Origin: Chloroflexota bacterium | GTDB lineage: Bacteria; Chloroflexota; Anaerolineae; Promineifilales; Promineifilaceae | DNA: 7,128 nt | Assembly (NCBI GenBank): GCA_008501785.1 | Contig: QQUD01000452.1 | Coordinates: 1 to 7,128 of the forward strand | Direction of reading: 5' to 3' | Shown: one piece after another, positions 1 through 5,583 of the stretch | Numbering within the stretch: the stretch's first letter is position 1 | Layout of the letters: the number at the start of each line of letters is the position of its first letter | Notes under the pieces: model-generated | The model's input: the letters and a program-made list of their open reading frames with translations, nothing else | Told to the model about the DNA's origin: nothing | Database searches by the model: none | Translations under genes and position numbers: made by a program

Positions 1-293
1 GAACCACCGCGACCGCCAGCGACGCCGGTTGCTTTGCCCCTCAATTCGGCCATGACATTTTTGGTGGGCAGGCCAACTGCGAGTGCGTGCCCATGATCGC
101 GGTAGGCGGTCACGAGATGGTCTTGGTCTTGACGCGCAGCAATTGTCCCCACAGCAATTGCCTCTTGTCCGATATAAAGATGAAGGAAGCCTTTGATTTT
201 TCCTTCGAGTTGATACAGTTCGTCACTTTTTTCTTCAAAGCGGCGAATGAGCACCATTTGCCGGTACCAATCTAATAAGGTTGCTTTGTCCAT
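1..293 (-). CDS. pdhA: Pyruvate dehydrogenase E1 component, alpha subunit (5' part, runs off the window)
   Basis: The thiamine-diphosphate-dependent E1 enzyme decarboxylates pyruvate (or a related 2-oxo acid) and passes the acyl group to the E2 lipoyl domain. Translating the minus strand from 293 gives 97 residues typical of the E1-alpha N-terminus: [12 protein letters not shown] at residues 10-21, [15 protein letters not shown] at 35-49, the conserved YRDHGHAL at 64-71, and GVAGGRGGS at 90-98, which leads toward the usual substrate-channel loop. The thiamine-diphosphate motif (GDG...N) lies outside the window. The ATG is preceded by AAGGAG with a 6-base spacer. An earlier ATG four bases upstream is out of frame. 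An E1-alpha for acetoin (AcoA) or branched-chain oxo acids has the same N-terminal pattern and cannot be excluded. An E1-beta gene would be expected next, beyond position 1. Confidence 0.85.
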   Translation of the reverse strand, partial: MDKATLLDWYRQMVLIRRFEEKSDELYQLEGKIKGFLHLYIGQEAIAVGTIAARQDQDHLVTAYRDHGHALAVGLPTKNVMAELRGKATGVAGGRGG

Positions 294-317
294 TCATATC
301 TCCTTGAAATAGCATGA

Positions 318-351
318 AGCTATTAGCTTTCAGCTTTTAGCTATCAGCTTG
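318..351. repeat. Heptanucleotide tandem repeat (AGCTWTY)
   Basis: Four full 7-base units (AGCTATT, AGCTTTC, AGCTTTT, AGCTATC) and a fifth partial unit (AGCTTG) follow one another without gaps. The array lies 25-58 bases upstream of the pdhA start codon, so it would be in the leader of that transcript if the promoter lies farther upstream. It could be a simple-sequence expansion or a fragment of a dispersed repeat; one window cannot separate these. Confidence 0.7.
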
Positions 352-368
352 TTGTTTATCAATCATGG

Positions 369-407
369 GGCAAAATAGCGTTTTCTGTTGGAGACAGAGG
401 TTTTGCC
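369..407 (-). promoter_or_regulatory. Nested inverted repeat in the pdhA leader
   Basis: Outer arms GGCAAAA (369-375) and TTTTGCC (401-407) enclose inner arms TCTGT (384-388) and ACAGA (394-398) with a 5-base loop. A separate hairpin GTTTG-ctat-CAAAC follows at 409-422. In the minus-strand transcript these would lie roughly 75-130 bases before the pdhA start. No known riboswitch is recognised, so a regulatory role is inference from structure and position only. Confidence 0.3.
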
Positions 408-831
408 TGTTTGCTATCAAACCCAGCGAGATTGTGTGATTTTTAGATTTTAAAATGCAATTTTGTTGTGTCGTTTGTTTTGCAGACAAAGTTGCACCAT
501 CAACTAATTAGTTTAACAAAACTCCTGTAACATGGCGAGTTTCTGTTAATGTGACACTTAGTGAAATTTTAAGGTTTGGGACTAATCGTGGGTGTCTCAA
601 ATAGTGACTGACTTAGCTCATGAATTGATGATTCATAACTAGTTTGTTGACATTTTGTCAGTATATTGGGTTTTGTCGATTTTGGGTAATTATTTAGACT
701 TTCTTAATGGAGTGCAGGCACTTTGTTTTGAAGCTATTTTTGATGTGGATTGGGTTGGCTTTGTGATATGATTTGGGGGGTGGAAACGGCCGTTTTGTCA
801 AATTAACGTGCCGGTTAACAAAACTGAATGG

Positions 832-860
832 TTGGTTTGTGCAGATTCCATGCGTATAGA
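832..860 (+). promoter_or_regulatory. Possible sigma70-type promoter for the methyltransferase gene
   Basis: TTGGTT (832-837) and TATAGA (855-860) are separated by exactly 17 bases and lie about 70 bases before the ATG at 930. Each hexamer matches the consensus only partly (3/6 and 4/6). The -10 hexamer overlaps the right arm of the inverted repeat at 841-866, so a protein bound there could block it. This is a weak call based on spacing and position. Confidence 0.25.
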
Positions 861-866
861 ATCTGC
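841..866. repeat. Perfect 8-bp inverted repeat (GCAGATTC / GAATCTGC)
   Basis: Arms at 841-848 and 859-866 are exact reverse complements around a 10-base loop. The repeat lies between TAAC (816-819) and GTTA (888-891), with a second pair AACTG (822-826) / CAGTT (886-890) outside it. It could be an operator, an RNA hairpin or the central stem of an attC-like recombination site. Confidence 0.55.
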
Positions 867-929
867 TGAATAAATTGTAGGACGGCAGTTACGCATAACG
901 CATCAAATAAGTAACGGAAAAATAATAAA

Positions 930-1565
930 ATGGACCCAAAACAAATAGTTGCAGATGGATATGATTACATTGGAGAGCAACACGAGAAATGGGCAGGTGA
1001 TGTCAGGGTGGCAGAACGCACCAAATACACAAATGTATTGCTTGAGAAATTGCCAAAGGGTGCAAAAGTACTTGAGTTGGGTTGTGGCTCAGGTATACCG
1101 ACAACCAAACAATTAGCAAAAAGGTTTGATGTTACAGGGGTAGATATTTCTGCACAACAAGTTGCGCTTGCACGGCAAAAAGTTCCTGAAGCCAAATTTA
1201 TTCATGCAGATATGACAAAACTCAATTTCAAAAAAAATAGCTTTGATGCAATAACTGCATTTTATTCCATCATCCATGTCCCTCGTCAAGAACATGCAAA
1301 TCTTTTGTACAAAATAGCATCATGGTTGTGTCCTGGAGGGTTGCTGGTAATAACAATGGGAGCTAATTCAAACGAAACACAATTTAATGAAAACTGGTTA
1401 GGTGGCTTACCAATGTATTGGAGTAACTTTGACAGTAAAACAAATCGAAGATTAGTTAAAGAAACAGGTTTAACCATCATTAGTGCAATAGACGAAACTG
1501 CAAATGAATTTGACAAGCCTATTACCTTTCTTTGGATAATTGCACAAAAGTCAGAAGTCACCTAA
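930..1565 (+). CDS. Class I SAM-dependent methyltransferase, substrate unknown
   Basis: This 211-residue cytosolic protein has the Rossmann-fold methyltransferase core. The SAM-binding motif I, LELGCGSG, is at residues 48-55, and the acidic ribose-binding VDIS follows at 71-74. HADM is at 92-95, the motif IV-like segment DAITAFYSIIHV at 106-117, and LCPGGLLVIT at 133-142. The length fits small stand-alone methyltransferases of the Methyltransf_11/25 type. The substrate cannot be read from the sequence. The ATG at 930 is the first start after an in-frame stop at 912-914, and no Shine-Dalgarno sequence precedes it. Base composition is clearly more AT-rich than thrB or rlmI, and the gene contains no ACGGCCGT palindrome. 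With the structured segments on both sides, this suggests an acquired gene, possibly an integron-type cassette. Confidence 0.85.
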   Translation: MDPKQIVADGYDYIGEQHEKWAGDVRVAERTKYTNVLLEKLPKGAKVLELGCGSGIPTTKQLAKRFDVTGVDISAQQVALARQKVPEAKFIHADMTKLNFKKNSFDAITAFYSIIHVPRQEHANLLYKIASWLCPGGLLVITMGANSNETQFNENWLGGLPMYWSNFDSKTNRRLVKETGLTIISAIDETANEFDKPITFLWIIAQKSEVT

Positions 1566-1578
1566 TCCTGCGTAAATT

Positions 1579-1674
1579 TAACCCGCCCATAGCTCTCAGG
1601 GTTCTTGGTCAAAAGCCACCCAACAAGGTTTCCATCTGAGCCATTTTTCCCGCAAGCGGGATATGTGGGCGTTA
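1579..1674 (+). other. attC-like structured segment (candidate integron recombination site)
   Basis: The segment begins 14 bases after the methyltransferase stop. Its outer ends are TAAC (1579-1582) and GTTA (1671-1674). Inside these, GCCCA (1585-1589) can pair with TGGGC (1666-1670). Further in, GCTCTCAG (1592-1599) pairs partly with CTGAGC (1636-1641), and there is a compact hairpin TCCCGC-AA-GCGGGA (1648-1661). The 96-base length, the AAC/GTT outer triplets and the imperfect stem match attC architecture. The right end GTTAGTC departs from the GTTRRRY consensus, and no integrase is visible. This is inference by shape. Confidence 0.3.
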
Positions 1675-1682
1675 GTCTGCTC

Positions 1683-1689
1683 AGAGGAG
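1683..1689 (+). promoter_or_regulatory. Shine-Dalgarno that sets a TTG start
   Basis: AGAGGAG lies 6 bases before the TTG at 1696, which decides the start of the flavodoxin-ferredoxin gene. Its first bases are also part of GCTCAGA (1679-1685), the reverse complement of TCTGAGC (1635-1641), so the site could be partly hidden in an RNA stem. Confidence 0.6.
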
Positions 1690-1695
1690 ATTTCT

Positions 1696-2553
1696 TTGAC
1701 AGATAGAAAAATAGCGATTGTGTACTTTTCTGGAACGAAAGTGACGCAGACCTATGCAGAGGTTATGCGGGATGTTTTGATTGAACGTGGCTGCGAGGTT
1801 CGATTGTTCAATGTGACCTCGTATTCTGCTCGCCAGAAATCATTGCCAATCAATGATTTTGATGGAATCATTTTTGGGTTTCCTGTGTTTGCTGATTTTG
1901 CGCCTGAGGTGATTAATGAGTGGCTAAAAACCTTGGATGGGAAGGGGAAGCGATGTGCCTTGTTTTTTACGTATGGTGCAAGAACGACTGGATATGCCCA
2001 TTTTCACACCAAATTGCTGTTGGAGGAAGCGGGTTTCCAGGTGATGTTGTCAGCAGAATTTCTGGGACGGCATTCGTTTAATGTGGGTGGTTGGCAGATA
2101 TTGCCTGATCGTCCCGACGAGCAGGATTTTGCTGTGGCTCGTGACTATGTGGCATTAGTTTTGGATCGCTTTATGCAGGAATCGCCAGTTGTTTTTCAGT
2201 TGCAGAAACCGTTTGGCTACAATCATGCGATTACTTTGCGCGAAAACCCGCAGAAAAGCAGTGAGCGCAGGTGGACCCACCCTGTACGCGTTGTGGATGA
2301 ATGTGTGATGTGTCGTGATTGTGAAACGGAGTGTCCCACACAGGCATTTAATGCTGATACGGGCCTGTCAGAGCCAGAAAGTTGTATTGAGTGTATGCAT
2401 TGTGTGTACATTTGCCCTGATGAAGTTATAAAAATTAATGAGGGCATGAAAGGCGTTTACGAGAAATTTTTAGGGAACTGGCATTTAACAGAAGAAATGA
2501 TGAATGCCAAGAAGAGTAAGATTATTACGGAAGCGTGGCAAGCTGCTTTTTGA
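1696..2553 (+). CDS. EFR1-type flavodoxin-ferredoxin fusion protein
   Basis: The N-terminal half (about residues 1-165) is flavodoxin-like. It opens with beta strand IAIVYFSGT, whose SGT (12-14) is the expected FMN phosphate loop, followed by GFPVFADFAP (61-70) and FFTYGARTTG (90-99). The C-terminal part carries two ferredoxin motifs CxxCxxCxxxCP, with cysteines 203/206/209/213 and 230/233/236/240, so two [4Fe-4S] clusters are expected. Such fusions move electrons between an FMN and low-potential clusters in the cytosol; the partner is unknown. I choose the TTG at 1696 because AGAGGAG (1683-1689) precedes it by 6 bases and the fold begins immediately, giving 285 residues. The in-frame ATG at 1663 has no ribosome site, adds 11 unrelated residues and falls inside the upstream structured segment. 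The gene has no ACGGCCGT site. Confidence 0.85.
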   Translation: MTDRKIAIVYFSGTKVTQTYAEVMRDVLIERGCEVRLFNVTSYSARQKSLPINDFDGIIFGFPVFADFAPEVINEWLKTLDGKGKRCALFFTYGARTTGYAHFHTKLLLEEAGFQVMLSAEFLGRHSFNVGGWQILPDRPDEQDFAVARDYVALVLDRFMQESPVVFQLQKPFGYNHAITLRENPQKSSERRWTHPVRVVDECVMCRDCETECPTQAFNADTGLSEPESCIECMHCVYICPDEVIKINEGMKGVYEKFLGNWHLTEEMMNAKKSKIITEAWQAAF

Positions 2554-2603
2554 TCAAAGAAACGATTGCTTTATTTTAGTATTGGAAAGTTGATTTCCAG
2601 ACA

Positions 2604-2656
2604 GATAGGGAGGAATATGGATTTTTGTTGACTTAATATCCGTATTTCTCCCTATC
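2604..2656 (+). terminator. Long 19-bp hairpin after the flavodoxin-ferredoxin gene
   Basis: Left arm GATAGGGAGGAATATGGAT (2604-2622) and right arm ATCCGTATTTCTCCCTATC (2638-2656) pair over all 19 positions around a 15-base loop. Two of the pairs are G-U in the plus-strand RNA (2613/2647 and 2618/2642); the minus-strand RNA would have A-C mismatches there. It lies 50 bases after a plus-strand stop codon and before oppositely oriented genes. No T-tract follows, so it is not a classical intrinsic terminator. A 3'-end stabiliser or a small mobile-element remnant is equally possible. Confidence 0.45.
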
Positions 2657-2706
2657 CGAAAATCTTTCGTGCGGTTTTTGACACCTTTTTTTTGGCGTGG
2701 AATGTA

Positions 2707-2817
2707 TTATTGGGGCTGCTCGTTTTTTGCGATGATTTGGACGGTGCTGTCGGTTTTGTTGGTGGGTAGTATCCAGGATCGGCTGGTGAGTTTGGCGTTG
2801 GCGAAAACGGCCGTTAC
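2707..2817 (-). pseudogene. thrB: Duplicated 3' end of homoserine kinase (thrB relic)
   Basis: Read on the minus strand, this stretch encodes 33 residues that align with residues 283-315 of the intact homoserine kinase at 4508-5455. It runs from VTAVFANAKLTSRSWILP to KNE, with 25 of 33 identical by my hand count. At the DNA level 2734-2817 matches 4526-4609 at 75 of 84 positions. The native stop has become CAG, so the frame runs three codons further to a TAA at 2707-2709. No start or GHMP kinase core is present, and the frame upstream has unrelated sequence followed by a stop. Homology also extends past the stop: the 12-base word GTGCGGTTTTTG recurs at 2669-2680 and 4460-4471. Many of the base differences change the amino acid, as expected for a copy no longer under selection. 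Confidence 0.85.
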
Positions 2818-2854
2818 CCACCCTTGGCATGTCGGATAACAAAATGTAAATATA

Positions 2855-2899
2855 AACGCTAATGGCATCAGATTGTTGTTTCAATCCATTAAAAGCGTT
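2855..2899 (-). terminator. Inverted repeat just downstream of the oxidoreductase gene
   Basis: AACGCTAATGG (2855-2865) pairs with CCATT (2886-2890) and AGCGTT (2894-2899), with a three-base AAA bulge and a 20-base loop. It starts two bases after the stop codon on the minus strand and is followed there by the T-rich stretch TTTATATTTACATTTTG. A weak terminator or 3'-end structure is plausible, but the loop is long and the T-tract is interrupted. Confidence 0.35.
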
Positions 2900-2900
2900 G

Positions 2901-4394
2901 TCAAGCCGTCTGAAACTTCTTGCGGTCCTGCTTGCAAATGATTCGACTAACATCTCGCCCGGAAACGAAGGCCGCTGAAACGCCGCCGCCCGGGGATATC
3001 CATTGCCCAATCATGTGGAAATTTTTCAGCTTTGGCAGGGTTTTCTGCATCGTCTCCGGAATGAGTCCGGGCAACCAATCCCACCCTTGAATGCTACCCT
3101 TCCAGTTGTGTGTGTAACGAATAAATGTGGCTGGCGTCGAAACATCGATCACTTCAACTTGATCTTTGATATTTCCCAATCGTTGTTCCAGAATTTCGAT
3201 GAAATCCTGCGCTACGCGCTCTTTTTCTTGTGTGTATTTCTCAGGATCGTTTATTCGTAATTCCTGCCAGAAACGATGGTTTGTGGTTTTTAGAATGACA
3301 CGCAGACAGGTTTTTCCCTCCTCTGCCAAGGTGGGGTCAAACTTGTAGATCGTAATTGGTAGTGAAGTTAATTTTGATTCATCGTCCACAATCAATGGAT
3401 CGGTCAGCATTAAGTCGATCTGTGCCGGTTCACTTTCAAAGGTGCGCTTTAGCCCTAGAGATACCAGCACGGCTGAGGGCCACATCGCATGTTCTTGGTA
3501 CCGTTGTTTAATTTTCTTGTCGACAAATTGGCCTGCCAACATCTTGAAAATTGTGGCATGACCATCGGCGGCTGAGATTACCAAATCCGCAGGATGGGTT
3601 TCGCCCTTTTCAAGTGTGATCCCGATTGCTCGCTTATCCTTAACGTTGATCTTCTCTACCTTGGCATTGTAATGAATTTTGCCGCCCAGTTCTTTATACT
3701 TCTTTTCGATTTGCCGCACAAAACGCAACGATCCCCCAATCGGGTAGCCCGAGTTGTGGTTATGCAGTTCTCCAATACTCATTAAGAAGAAGTAAGCTGG
3801 AAAATGGGAGAAGAAATCTTGGTTTAGAACGCGTCTTAACAGGGGGCTTTGACAGGTTTTTGTGATTTCTGCCATGCTTTTCTGCCATCTGGATAACTGC
3901 TGTAAGTAAGGCCCGGTTCTGAACTGGCTCAGAAAATAATCAAGCGGATTCCACAGTTCTAGCGGTTTGGCAAGCTGCATATCATATTTTGCGAAATGCT
4001 TGATATCCTTGATTAAACTCTCAATGAATTTGCTGTCTTCTTGAGCGATTGTTTTCAGTTCTTGTTCCAATTTGTCTGGGTCGGTGTAGAGATGCACGAC
4101 GCGGCCATCTTCCAGGAACACCTGGCAAATCTCATCGTGGAAGTAGAAATCCATCTCCTCCAGGTCGACGATCTCATTCCACCACTGGTTGAGCTTATAT
4201 TCGGGTTTCAACGCGCCAAAGGAGTGCAGGCAACCGTCGAACATGTAGCCATTGGTTTTCCAAGAAGTACACAACCCACCCGGGATATTGTGGGCCTCGA
4301 AAATTTCGGTCTGGTAACCATTCATCTGCAGATAACAGCCAGCAGATAACCCTGCCACTCCTGCTCCGATGATGATTGTTTTTTTTGTTTTCAT
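2901..4394 (-). CDS. FAD-dependent oxidoreductase, phytoene desaturase / retinol saturase type
   Basis: This 497-residue protein has an N-terminal FAD-binding Rossmann motif GAGVAG (G10, G12, G15), with E33 placed to bind the FAD ribose and PGG at 38-40. A C-terminal FAD-contacting segment GQWISPGGGVSAAFVSGRD lies near residues 465-485. This pattern and length match the CrtI/CrtO/RetSat group, which oxidises or saturates carotenoids and related isoprenoid lipids. No other carotenoid gene is nearby, so the substrate is unknown. I choose ATG 4394 because AGGAG lies 4 bases upstream and the fold begins at once. An in-frame ATG at 4433 has no ribosome site and adds 13 unrelated residues. The gene lies between intact thrB and a thrB tail relic and contains no ACGGCCGT site, both of which suggest insertion of foreign DNA. 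Confidence 0.85.
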   Translation of the reverse strand: MKTKKTIIIGAGVAGLSAGCYLQMNGYQTEIFEAHNIPGGLCTSWKTNGYMFDGCLHSFGALKPEYKLNQWWNEIVDLEEMDFYFHDEICQVFLEDGRVVHLYTDPDKLEQELKTIAQEDSKFIESLIKDIKHFAKYDMQLAKPLELWNPLDYFLSQFRTGPYLQQLSRWQKSMAEITKTCQSPLLRRVLNQDFFSHFPAYFFLMSIGELHNHNSGYPIGGSLRFVRQIEKKYKELGGKIHYNAKVEKINVKDKRAIGITLEKGETHPADLVISAADGHATIFKMLAGQFVDKKIKQRYQEHAMWPSAVLVSLGLKRTFESEPAQIDLMLTDPLIVDDESKLTSLPITIYKFDPTLAEEGKTCLRVILKTTNHRFWQELRINDPEKYTQEKERVAQDFIEILEQRLGNIKDQVEVIDVSTPATFIRYTHNWKGSIQGWDWLPGLIPETMQKTLPKLKNFHMIGQWISPGGGVSAAFVSGRDVSRIICKQDRKKFQTA

Positions 4395-4507
4395 GGTACT
4401 CCTAATACTATGTTTGAATGATTGATTGTTCATTTGATTGACAGCTAATGGTATTTCTTGTGCGGTTTTTGTTATTTTGATTCGTATGGGGTGTGTTTTG
4501 TGTGGGG

Positions 4508-5455
4508 TTACTCATTTTTTGTGTCGATTTGGATGGTGCTGCCGGTTTTGTCGATGGGGAGTATCCAGGATCGGCTGGTGAGTCCGGCGTTGGCGAACAC
4601 GGCCGTTATCACCTCCACAATCTTCTCATGCCCATCTGGCGCAAATGCAATCACGCTGGGTCCTGCGCCACTGAGCGCAACCCCTTTTGCGCCAGCCTCT
4701 TTGGCTGCGGCAAATGCAGATGCCATGCCAGGAATGAGAGGGATGCGGTATTGGTGGTGTATTTTGTCTTGCATGGCGATGGCTAGTTTGTGGTAATCGG
4801 CCGTTTCTAACGCGCGGATGAGCAGCCCGAGATGACCTGCGTTGTAGATGGCGTCGGCGCGGCTGACGGTTTTGGGGAGTGCTGCACGTGCTTCGGTGGT
4901 GAGTAGGTGGAAATCGGGGAGGACGACGGCTGCTTGCATTGGCGCAATGGGCAGTTTTTCGATGTGCAAAACTGGGCCGGTTTGTGTGCCTAGCACGAGT
5001 CCGCCGTACAGTGCTGGTGCGACGTTGTCGGGATGTCCTTCGATTTCGTAGGCGATTTCGAGCAGTTCTGCGCGAGATAGCGGATTGTCTAACAGGGCGT
5101 TGGCTCCAAGTATTCCGGCGAGAACGGCCGTTGAACTGCTGCCCAGCCCGCTGCCGACGGGGATGTTGTTGGTTTGGTGGATGTGGAGGCAAGACGGCCG
5201 TTTTCCCAATCTCTCAAACAACACATTAGCCGATTCTACGACCAAATTACGGTGGGTAGTGGTGACTTTGTGAGCATCAATGCCGTCAACGGTGATGTGC
5301 AGCTCGGTGGGTTCTGGGTGGGTGAAGGGGATAAGTATTTCGGAAACGGCCGTGAACATTACATGATTAAATAATTCAAGTGCAAGACCAAGGCAGTCGA
5401 AGCCTGGGCCGAGGTTGGCGGTGGTGGCAGGGATGGATATTTTGATTTGTTTCAT
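4508..5455 (-). CDS. thrB: Homoserine kinase
   Basis: This enzyme phosphorylates L-homoserine with ATP to O-phosphohomoserine, the step before threonine synthase, in the cytosol. The 315-residue sequence is a full GHMP kinase. It has PATTANLGPGFDCLG at residues 9-23, the phosphate-binding loop PVGSGLGSSSTA at 99-110, EGHPDN at 139-144, and the C-terminal LSGAGPS at 261-267. Length is normal for the family. The ATG at 5455 fits the conserved N-terminus. Only a weak GGGA precedes it, so translation may be modest. No thrA or thrC is adjacent. The gene carries five CGGCCG-centred palindromes (4599, 4798, 5123, 5194 and 5345 regions), used in different reading frames. A diverged copy of its last 33 codons lies at 2707-2817. 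Confidence 0.95.
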   Translation of the reverse strand: MKQIKISIPATTANLGPGFDCLGLALELFNHVMFTAVSEILIPFTHPEPTELHITVDGIDAHKVTTTHRNLVVESANVLFERLGKRPSCLHIHQTNNIPVGSGLGSSSTAVLAGILGANALLDNPLSRAELLEIAYEIEGHPDNVAPALYGGLVLGTQTGPVLHIEKLPIAPMQAAVVLPDFHLLTTEARAALPKTVSRADAIYNAGHLGLLIRALETADYHKLAIAMQDKIHHQYRIPLIPGMASAFAAAKEAGAKGVALSGAGPSVIAFAPDGHEKIVEVITAVFANAGLTSRSWILPIDKTGSTIQIDTKNE

Positions 5456-5471
5456 GCTGGTCCCAATTTAG

Positions 5472-5486
5472 AGGTGCGTCGCACCT
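5472..5486. promoter_or_regulatory. 15-base perfect palindrome in the thrB-rlmI divergent region
   Basis: AGGTGCG (5472-5478) and CGCACCT (5480-5486) are exact reverse complements around one T. The palindrome lies 17 bases upstream of the thrB start and about 100 bases upstream of the likely rlmI start, where an operator for either gene could lie. It could also be a dispersed intergenic repeat. No factor is assigned. Confidence 0.4.
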
Positions 5487-5506
5487 GATGTTATATTTGT
5501 TTGTCA

Positions 5507-5528
5507 TTTGCGCAGTTATTTGTGCAAA
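5507..5528. repeat. Near-perfect inverted repeat TTTGCGCA / TGTGCAAA
   Basis: The arms at 5507-5514 and 5521-5528 match at 7 of 8 positions; the eighth is a G-T pair. The spacer is six bases. It lies in the leader of the rlmI gene, in the stretch that I think is not translated. A binding site or leader hairpin is possible. Confidence 0.35.
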
Positions 5529-5583
5529 CTGCATTTTATTGTACGCTAGAATGGTGAGACATCAATGGGATAGGAACACTAAA

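Larger units (their letters stand above)
294..929. other. AT-rich intergenic region between divergent pdhA and the methyltransferase gene
   Basis: These 636 bases contain no convincing gene in any frame. They hold the pdhA leader with a heptanucleotide repeat (318-351) and nested inverted repeats (369-407, 409-422). Further along are the short palindrome TGACATTTTGTCA (648-660), one ACGGCCGT palindrome (785-794), and a hairpin with a possible promoter (832-866). The 11-base word TTAACAAAACT occurs twice (513-523 and 815-825). The length and T-rich composition are unusual next to the compact thrB/rlmI end of the window, and suggest degraded or rearranged DNA. Confidence 0.6.

Noticed and set aside
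87..275. Plus-strand 62-codon open frame
   Set aside because: It lies antisense to the clear pdhA reading frame and has no family features.
553..571. CRP/FNR-like site in the pdhA upstream region
   Set aside because: TGTGAC is present, but the opposite half-site does not match at the required spacing.
647..667. TTGACA and TATATT as a sigma70 promoter
   Set aside because: The two hexamers are only nine bases apart, so they cannot form a promoter. The palindrome TGACATTTTGTCA there is short enough to be chance.
1648..1661. Hairpin TCCCGC-AA-GCGGGA as an intrinsic terminator
   Set aside because: The T-tract is before, not after, the stem on the plus strand, and neither strand has a following T-tract. 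The loop is also only two bases.
2633..3010. Minus-strand 125-codon open frame
   Set aside because: It overlaps the end of the oxidoreductase and the thrB relic in a different frame, and its low-complexity sequence resembles no family.
4626..5192. Minus-strand 188-codon open frame inside thrB
   Set aside because: It is an arginine/proline-rich frame-shifted shadow of the well-supported homoserine kinase.
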